A DNA stretch of 12,179 bases from CAYQSU01 sp964420325 (GTDB lineage Bacteria > Pseudomonadota > Alphaproteobacteria > Rhodospirillales > Defluviicoccaceae), in assembly GCA_964420325.1 (NCBI GenBank), contig CAYQSU010000082.1, positions 1-12,179 of the forward strand, in the 5' to 3' direction. Below, one piece after another: positions 6,769 to 12,179 of this stretch; the first letter of the stretch is position 1, and each line of letters opens with the position of its first letter. The notes below the pieces were generated by a model. That model saw only the letters and a list, made by a program, of their open reading frames with translations, searched no databases and was not told the DNA's origin. Made by a program: the position numbers and the translations under genes.

Positions 6769-7380
6769 CTAGTCGAAGGCGACCGTCCTCTTGGCGGCTT
6801 CGAGCGCGTCGGGCGGCACCCGCGCCGGCGCCGTCGGCGCTTCGCCCGGGACGACGACGGTGAGCGTCAGGGGCTCGGTCAGGTCGATGCGCCGGCCCTG
6901 GCTCTCGACGAACACGAGCCTGCCGTCCAGGAGCACGACCTGCAGCTTCTCCGGGCTCTGCACGCCCCAGACCGTGGTGCCGCGGACGCCGATGACGGCG
7001 AGCGGCGTGTAGAGGGTGGCGGGGCTGAGCCGTCCGTCCCGGAGCGTGCCGCTGGCCGCGAGGAAGACGCCCTGGACGAGGCCGAGGACGCGTCCGCGCT
7101 CGCCGGCCTCGAACTCGCCGACGGTGAACTCCGTGTCGTCGCCGAGGGTGATCACCGCCTGGTCGGCCATCCTGAGCTCGAGACGCGTGTCGTTGCCGGT
7201 GCGGATGCGGTCGCCGGCGAACACCGGGGACCCGGGGCCGAGCGTCCGCGCGACGCCGGAAATGGCGGCCGTCGCGGTGCCCTTGAGCCGGGTGACCGAG
7301 CCGGCCGCCTCCTGGGCCAGGGCGACCACCGGCGCAAGGCAAAGAACCACCAGCACCACGACTCGAACGGCGCTCAGCAT
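6769..7380 (-). CDS. Secreted FecR-domain protein
   Basis: This is a 203-residue exported protein with a single FecR-type domain. The start ATG at 7380 has a strong GGAGG 6 bases upstream. Residues 1-22 form a Sec signal peptide (MLSAVRVVVLVVLCL, then APVVALA|QE). There is no proper lipobox, so a soluble periplasmic protein is expected. About residues 50-160 carry the FecR fold: VFAGDRIRTGNDTRLELRMA, then AVITLGDDTEFTVGEFE, VLGLVQGVFLAASG, TPLAVIGVRGTTVWG and VVLLDGRLVFVE. This is the standalone form ('GD.I.TG....A.L...DGS...L....') found in many proteobacteria. It is not a classical iron-citrate FecR sigma regulator: there is no N-terminal anti-sigma region, no transmembrane helix after the domain, and no ECF sigma or TonB receptor gene nearby. 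The C-terminus (160-203) is Pro/Ala-rich. It lies 119 bases downstream of the TAXI gene, with a hairpin between, so it is probably a separate transcript. Function unknown. Confidence 0.85.
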   Translation of the reverse strand: MLSAVRVVVLVVLCLAPVVALAQEAAGSVTRLKGTATAAISGVARTLGPGSPVFAGDRIRTGNDTRLELRMADQAVITLGDDTEFTVGEFEAGERGRVLGLVQGVFLAASGTLRDGRLSPATLYTPLAVIGVRGTTVWGVQSPEKLQVVLLDGRLVFVESQGRRIDLTEPLTLTVVVPGEAPTAPARVPPDALEAAKRTVAFD

Positions 7381-7461
7381 GGACCACCTCCCTGGTTCTC
7401 GATGCGTCTCGGGCCCTCGCCAACGCTTTAGTGGCTTCCTGGGCGCAGGGCAACCGAAACC

Positions 7462-7500
7462 GGCCCGGCCGGCCAGGCCGCCGCCCCTGCGGCCAGGGGC
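7462..7500 (-). terminator. Tandem hairpins at the end of the TAXI gene, terminator-like
   Basis: A perfect 7-bp stem, GCCCCTG-CGGC-CAGGGGC (7483-7500), begins at the last base of the TAXI stop codon. Immediately beyond it on the minus strand is an 18-base near-perfect palindrome (7462-7479) built of four GGCC blocks with one mismatched pair. There is no T-run, so this is not a textbook intrinsic terminator. Stable GC-rich hairpins at a stop codon often mark 3' ends in high-GC genomes, and here they separate the TAXI gene from the FecR-domain gene. Confidence 0.4.
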
Positions 7501-8528
7501 TAGAAGACGTCGGCCCGGGTCAGGCCGACCTCCTCGTAGAAGCGGGCGGCGCCCGGATGCAGGGGAATGGCGATGCCGTTGAGCGCCGTGTCGAGCTGGA
7601 TGAGGCGGCCTTTCGGATGGCCGCTGTCGATAAGCCTGCGATTGTTGGGATGCCAGAGCGCCCTTGCGATGCCGTAGGCGAGATCGTTGTCGAGAGCCGT
7701 GGACGCGACGAGCTGGGCGCCGACGGCCAGCGTCTCGACCGCTCCGACGTTCTTATAGATGCCCTCGGCGATCGTATCAGAGGCGAGGAAGGGGTAGGCG
7801 GCCTTGATCCTGGCGGCTTCCGTGCCGGCGATCGGCAAGAGCACGATCTCCACCTGGTCGGCGGTGTGCAGGACCGCGCTCAACGGCGCGCCGCCGACCA
7901 TGAAGAAGGCGTCGAGGGTCCCCGCGACCAGCATGTCCCCGGCCGTTCCCAGCTCCTCGTAGAACGGCTTGACGCTCTTTTCCGAGAGACCGTAGGCGCC
8001 GAGCACGATGTTGGCGACGACGATCGTGCCCGAGGCCTTCTGCCCCATGTTCACGCGCTTGCCCTTGAGATCGCCGACGGTGGCGAGGCCGGCATCGCGG
8101 CGGGCGACCACGTGCACCGGCTCCGGATAGAGGTTGGCGATCGCCCGCAAACCGTCCATCGCCCCGTCCTTGGCGAACACGCCCTTGCCGAAGTAGGCGT
8201 CGTAGGCGACGTCCGCCTGGCAGAGGGCCAGGTTGAGGGTGCCGGCGCCGAGCCCCCGGACGTTGTCGACGGACCCCTGGGTGGAGACCGCCGCCGCGAT
8301 CAGCCCCGGCACGCCGCAGCTGCCGCCGACGTCGCAGGCACGGGAGCCGGGCGGATTGCTGATGGCGTTGGCGATCAGACCGCCGACGGGAAAGTAGGTG
8401 CCGCCGGTGCCGCCGGTGCCGATGCGCAGGAACCTGAGCTCCTGCCCCATAGAGGGCAGGGACACGAAAGCCGCCACCAGCGCGCCGGCGACGACCAGCC
8501 GGAGCCTCGCCGAGATCCTGCGGTGCAC
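7500..8528 (-). CDS. TAXI-family TRAP transporter solute-binding protein, no permease alongside
   Basis: This is a 342-residue periplasmic binding protein of the TAXI (TRAP-associated extracytoplasmic immunogenic) family, structurally unrelated in sequence to the DctP-type protein at 715-1902. It starts at a GTG (8528) with AAGGAGAA about 6 bases upstream. Residues 1-28 are a Sec signal peptide (MHRRISARLR, then a hydrophobic core, then SMG|QE). The family signature follows: LRIGTGGTGGTYFPVGGLIAN (34-54), with the 'IGTGG..GTY.P.G' ligand loop. Next comes CDVGGSCGVPGLIAAAVSTQGSVDNV (65-90) with C65 and C71, which could form a disulfide, and later VGDLKGKRVNMGQKASGT and AGTLDAFFMVGG. TAXI proteins usually pair with a fused QM permease; none is in this window on either side. 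It follows the malate synthase-dehydrogenase pair after a 92-base gap that contains its own candidate promoter. Ligands of known members include glutamate and 2-oxo acids; this one is unassigned. Confidence 0.92.
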   Translation of the reverse strand: MHRRISARLRLVVAGALVAAFVSLPSMGQELRFLRIGTGGTGGTYFPVGGLIANAISNPPGSRACDVGGSCGVPGLIAAAVSTQGSVDNVRGLGAGTLNLALCQADVAYDAYFGKGVFAKDGAMDGLRAIANLYPEPVHVVARRDAGLATVGDLKGKRVNMGQKASGTIVVANIVLGAYGLSEKSVKPFYEELGTAGDMLVAGTLDAFFMVGGAPLSAVLHTADQVEIVLLPIAGTEAARIKAAYPFLASDTIAEGIYKNVGAVETLAVGAQLVASTALDNDLAYGIARALWHPNNRRLIDSGHPKGRLIQLDTALNGIAIPLHPGAARFYEEVGLTRADVF

Positions 8529-8555
8529 GTCCGTTCTCCTTGCGTTCGGAGCTGC

Positions 8556-8584
8556 ACTCTAGGCGCTTCCGGCCCGTTCGCCAA
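8556..8584 (-). promoter_or_regulatory. Candidate sigma-70 promoter of the TAXI gene
   Basis: On the minus strand TTGGCG (8584-8579) and TAGAGT (8561-8556) are separated by 17 bases, and each matches the consensus at 4 of 6 positions. Transcription would start near 8549, leaving about 20 bases that include the AAGGAGAA ribosome site. This suggests the TAXI gene can be expressed independently of the upstream dehydrogenase. Confidence 0.4.
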
Positions 8585-8596
8585 GCCCCGCCCGCA

Positions 8597-8610
8597 CGGT
8601 GCGCGCACCG
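8597..8610. other. Perfect 14-base palindrome after the dehydrogenase stop
   Basis: CGGTGCGCGCACCG is self-complementary over all 14 bases, starting 10 bases after the dehydrogenase stop codon and 12 bases upstream of the TAXI -35 candidate. As RNA it would form a CGGTG/CACCG stem without a T-run. As DNA it could be a dimer-binding operator. I cannot tell which, and such GC palindromes also arise by chance in this base composition. Confidence 0.25.
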
Positions 8611-8620
8611 CGGCGCCGGC

Positions 8621-9499
8621 TCAGCGCTCGAGGACCTTGATCAGCGCCGCGTGGTCGAGCTCGCCGAGGCCCATCGCGATCGCCTCGTCGTAGAGCGACC
8701 GGCAGAGCCGGGTGGCCGGCAGGCGCAGCCCGAGCTCCGCCGCCAGCTCCAGCGCCTGCGCAAGGTCCTTGCGCTGGGTGACGCACTTGCCGCCGGGACG
8801 GAAGTCGCCGGTCACCATGCGCTGGCCGTGGACCTCGAGGATGCGCGAATCCGCGAAGCCGCCGCGCAAGGCCTCGCGCACCTTGGCCGGATCGGCGCCG
8901 GCCCGGCCGGCGAGCACGAGCGCCTCAGCGACGGCGCCGATGGTCAGCCCGACGATCACCTGGTTGGCGGCCTTGGCCACCTGGCCGGTGCCGACCGGGC
9001 CGACGCGGGTGGTGCGCTGCCCCAGCACCTCGAAGACCGGCATGGCCTGCGCCACCGCCGCCTCGCTGCCGCCGGCCATGATGATCAGCGTTCCGGCCTC
9101 GGCGCCGATGGTGCCGCCGGAGACCGGTGCGTCCACGTAGTCGCCGCCGGCCGCGGCGACGGCGCGGGCGAACCGCCGGGTGTCGGGGACCCTGGTCGTG
9201 CCCATGTCGATGACCAGCGTTCCCGGCCGGATCCCGGCGACGACGCCGTCGGCGCCGAGGAGCACGCTCTCGACCGCGGGCGTGTCGGGGAGCATCAGGA
9301 TCACCCGGTCGGCCTCGCGGGCGGCGGCCGCCGGGCTCTCGGCCGCGACCATGCCCTCGCCGGCGAGCGCGCGGACGACGCCCTGCGAGCGGTTGTGGAT
9401 GACGAGCCGCGCGCCCGCCTTGTGCAGGTTGCGCGCCATCGGCCTGCCCATCAGGCCGAGCCCGATGAAGGCGACCGGGGTCCCGGCCAGCGACGGCAT
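8621..9499 (-). CDS. Beta-hydroxyacid dehydrogenase, 2-hydroxy-3-oxopropionate (tartronate semialdehyde) reductase type
   Basis: This is a 292-residue NAD(P)-dependent dehydrogenase of the 3-hydroxyisobutyrate dehydrogenase/tartronate semialdehyde reductase family, of normal length. The N-terminal Rossmann domain has the FIGLGLMGRPMARNL nucleotide loop (11-25). IHNRS (35-39), with an Arg after the second strand, points to NADP(H). The substrate loop is DAPVSGGTIGAEAGTL (123-138) with S127. The catalytic Lys is K176 in GPVGTGQVAKAANQ, followed by the all-helical C-terminal domain; R-K-D-L in the late block VTQRKDLAQALELA is also family-typical. The exact substrate cannot be read from motifs. 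Because the gene starts 9 bases after the malate synthase stop and both enzymes could draw on glyoxylate carbon, tartronate semialdehyde is my best guess, with 3-hydroxyisobutyrate as the alternative. The start at 9499 has no clear ribosome site, consistent with coupling to the upstream gene. Confidence 0.88.
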   Translation of the reverse strand: MPSLAGTPVAFIGLGLMGRPMARNLHKAGARLVIHNRSQGVVRALAGEGMVAAESPAAAAREADRVILMLPDTPAVESVLLGADGVVAGIRPGTLVIDMGTTRVPDTRRFARAVAAAGGDYVDAPVSGGTIGAEAGTLIIMAGGSEAAVAQAMPVFEVLGQRTTRVGPVGTGQVAKAANQVIVGLTIGAVAEALVLAGRAGADPAKVREALRGGFADSRILEVHGQRMVTGDFRPGGKCVTQRKDLAQALELAAELGLRLPATRLCRSLYDEAIAMGLGELDHAALIKVLER

Positions 9500-9508
9500 G
9501 GCGGGCGC

Positions 9509-11152
<1,644 letters not shown>

Positions 11153-11326
11153 CGGCCTCCTCCCTCGACGGTTCTTCCGGTCCGCCGGCGCACGACGGCG
11201 CCGCGGCGAGACCGTTGCCATCAAAAGACGATTGAACGCGCGGGGCAAGTGCGATTGGCTATAGTGACCGGGCGCGGGCGCGATGCGGCGCGCCGTCGAC
11301 CTCGATTCGCTGACGGAGGGTGGAGG

Positions 11327-11812
11327 ATGACCCCGTACGAGCTGTGGGAGAGAGGCGTGGCGCTGTGGGAAGCGCTCATGCGCGGTCCCGGCGGCGGCCC
11401 GTGGCGGCTGGAGCAGGAACGCATCATCCGCGGCTTCGAGGCGCTGCGCACCGATCCTGGGAGCCCGCTGATCGACCGCCTGTGGGCGATCGACCGGCTG
11501 CAGGCGATGGGCGAGAGCTGGGACCGCCACCAGCGCCGGCTCGGCGAGCTGCAGGCGGCGCTGCTCGACCGCCTGCGCGCCGGGCGGGCGGTGGCCTGCG
11601 GCTTCCTCGGCGATGCCGAGGCCTGCCAGCGCCTGGTCGGCATCTCGCGCGAGGCGTGGGCCAGGGCCAAGGTCGATTGGCTGCGGTCGGCCGTCGTCAG
11701 CGGCGAGGCGACGTTCAAGGACGTCCGCGTGCTGGTGCTCGATGCCGAGCCGGTGGTTGCAGGGGACGGCCGCCGGCCCGACGACGATCGCGGCGGCGAC
11801 GCGCCGGCCTGA
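11327..11812 (+). CDS. Hypothetical protein, Trp-rich and helical
   Basis: I do not recognise this 161-residue protein. It starts at the ATG at 11327, directly after GGAGGGTGGAGG, an unusually strong purine-rich ribosome site. The frame is open far to the left, but that part is antisense to the malate synthase and its neighbours. The protein is predicted to be mostly helical and is rich in Leu, Arg and Trp: seven Trp (7, 14, 26, 53, 65, 111, 118), about 4%. Residues 1-85 look like two or three amphipathic helices. Residues 86-120 contain C91 and C100 within RAVACGFLGDAEACQRLVG and then REAWARAKVDWLRSAV. Residues 128-140 (ATFKDVRVLVLDA) look like a beta strand, followed by a charged disordered tail (GRRPDDDRGGDAPA). 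There is no signal peptide or membrane helix, so it is probably cytoplasmic. It diverges from malate synthase with 174 bases between starts, and a TATAGT at 11260-11265 could be a -10. Confidence 0.65.
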   Translation: MTPYELWERGVALWEALMRGPGGGPWRLEQERIIRGFEALRTDPGSPLIDRLWAIDRLQAMGESWDRHQRRLGELQAALLDRLRAGRAVACGFLGDAEACQRLVGISREAWARAKVDWLRSAVVSGEATFKDVRVLVLDAEPVVAGDGRRPDDDRGGDAPA

Positions 11813-11879
11813 GCCGCGGGCGACTCCGTCCCGGTCCCGACCGTGCTCGGCAGGGCCACGGTGGGGGCGGGGTGGGGGC

Positions 11880-11912
11880 GTGGATGCGCGGACCCCGGTC
11901 CGCGCATGACGG
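11880..11912. repeat. Structured repeat, copy 1 (perfect hairpin with conserved flanks)
   Basis: The core is a perfect inverted repeat with 11-base arms and a 2-base centre: ATGCGCGGACC (11884-11894), CC, GGTCCGCGCAT (11897-11907). It is flanked by GTGG on the left and GACGG on the right, giving GTGGATG...CATGACGG. Copy 2 at 11974-12005 has the same flanks but a different stem. Lying between convergent genes, it could also serve as a terminator, though no T-run follows on either strand. Confidence 0.65.
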
Positions 11913-11973
11913 CGGGGGGCGAAAGCGACGAAGGCAGGCCCGCCGTGGTCCTCGCCGCCGCCGGAGCGCCCTC

Positions 11974-12005
11974 GTGGATGGCCGTGACACGCACGGCCAT
12001 GACGG
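11974..12005. repeat. Structured repeat, copy 2 (same flanks, different stem)
   Basis: The core is a perfect inverted repeat with 9-base arms: ATGGCCGTG (11978-11986), ACACG, CACGGCCAT (11992-12000). The flanks GTGG and GACGG are identical to copy 1, and the unit begins 94 bases after it. Inside the shared ATG...CAT ends the stem bases differ from copy 1 but still pair fully, so the structure is kept while the sequence changes. Confidence 0.6.
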
Positions 12006-12098
12006 AAGGGGGGCGCGCGCGGGGGCGGGCGCCGAAGGCGAGGTGGCGGCCCCTCGGGGAGCCGCCGCCTCGGGGTGGGACCGGGGAGAGGGGGTGGC

Positions 12099-12179
12099 CT
12101 ACGCCGCCTTCGACCGGCGGTAGCCGATGACGCCGAGGCCGGCCAGCGCGGTCAGGAACAGCGGCAGCGCCGCCGGCAC
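12099..12179 (-). CDS. VPLPA-CTERM (PEP-CTERM-like) exosortase-sorted protein, C-terminus only
   Basis: The last 26 codons of a minus-strand gene that continues beyond the right edge of the window. The readable C-terminus has the three parts of an exosortase/archaeosortase-type sorting signal: the motif VPAALPLFL, a hydrophobic helix (LTALAGLGVIGY), and a basic end RRSKAA before TAG. This matches the VPLPA-CTERM variant of PEP-CTERM domains (VPLPAALPLL..GL..LG..RRRK.A) found in alphaproteobacteria, with VPAALP in place of VPLPAALP. Proteins with this tail are secreted through Sec, processed by an exosortase, and usually associated with exopolysaccharide or the cell surface. The functional N-terminal part lies outside the window, so only the sorting signal can be described. 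Confidence 0.8.
   Translation of the reverse strand: MPAALPLFLTALAGLGVIGYRRSKAA

Larger units (their letters stand above)
11813..12098. other. Non-coding G-rich stretch between convergent genes
   Basis: No reading frame here resembles a protein. The plus strand is markedly G-rich (runs such as GTGGGGGCGGGGTGGGGGCG near 11860-11880). It carries two hairpin repeats, described separately, that lie between the end of the hypothetical gene and the end of the minus-strand VPLPA-CTERM gene. The stretch probably holds the transcription ends of both genes. Confidence 0.6.

Noticed and set aside
6769..7380. FecR-domain protein as an iron-citrate sigma-factor regulator
   Set aside because: It has a cleavable signal peptide and no anti-sigma N-terminus or transmembrane anchor, and no sigma factor or TonB receptor is adjacent.
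11860..11882. G-rich runs near 11860-11880 as a G-quadruplex regulator
   Set aside because: The runs are clustered but irregular in a G-rich strand, and they are not placed at a promoter. Nothing supports a function beyond base composition.

Overview
The window is GC-rich DNA (roughly two thirds G+C by eye) that looks like the chromosome of an alphaproteobacterium, probably of a Rhodospirillales-like lineage. The reasons are the two kinds of TRAP binding protein, an operator matching the alphaproteobacterial Irr box (ICE), and a VPLPA-type exosortase sorting tail at the right edge. The lineage is an inference. I see no tRNA, rRNA, CRISPR array, phage gene or intact mobile element.

Layout. 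Positions 1-237 hold no gene I can support. Positions 238-506 are a scrambled remnant of an ISAs1-family transposase, recognisable as fragments in three frames that end in a plausible C-terminus. Positions 715-5251 (+) form a four-gene unit: a Tat-exported TRAP substrate-binding protein, the small and large TRAP membrane subunits (ATGA overlap), and an amidase-signature hydrolase 19 bases further on. This looks like an import-and-hydrolysis unit whose substrate cannot be read from sequence. The amidase converges on a Prx5-type peroxiredoxin (5248-5781, -), and the two stop codons share one CTAG. The peroxiredoxin has a good candidate Irr operator over its probable transcription start. Divergent from it is an EcsC-family protein (5901-6746, +).

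A minus-strand block follows, listed right to left in transcription order: malate synthase A (11152-9509), a beta-hydroxyacid dehydrogenase of the tartronate-semialdehyde-reductase type (9499-8621), a TAXI-family TRAP binding protein without a permease (8528-7500), and a secreted FecR-domain protein (7380-6769). The first two are only 9 bases apart and probably co-transcribed; both fit glyoxylate metabolism. The TAXI gene has its own candidate promoter and a terminator-like hairpin beginning at its stop codon. Divergent from malate synthase is a Trp-rich hypothetical gene (11327-11812, +).

The right end (11813-12098) is non-coding and carries two structured repeats with identical flanks but different perfectly paired stems. 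It is followed by the last 26 codons of a minus-strand VPLPA-CTERM protein cut by the window edge.

The window is mostly metabolic and transport genes of known families. I found no convincing new multi-gene system. The signals most worth checking are the Irr box on the peroxiredoxin, the paired structured repeats, the TRAP-amidase unit, and the orphan TAXI protein beside the glyoxylate genes.
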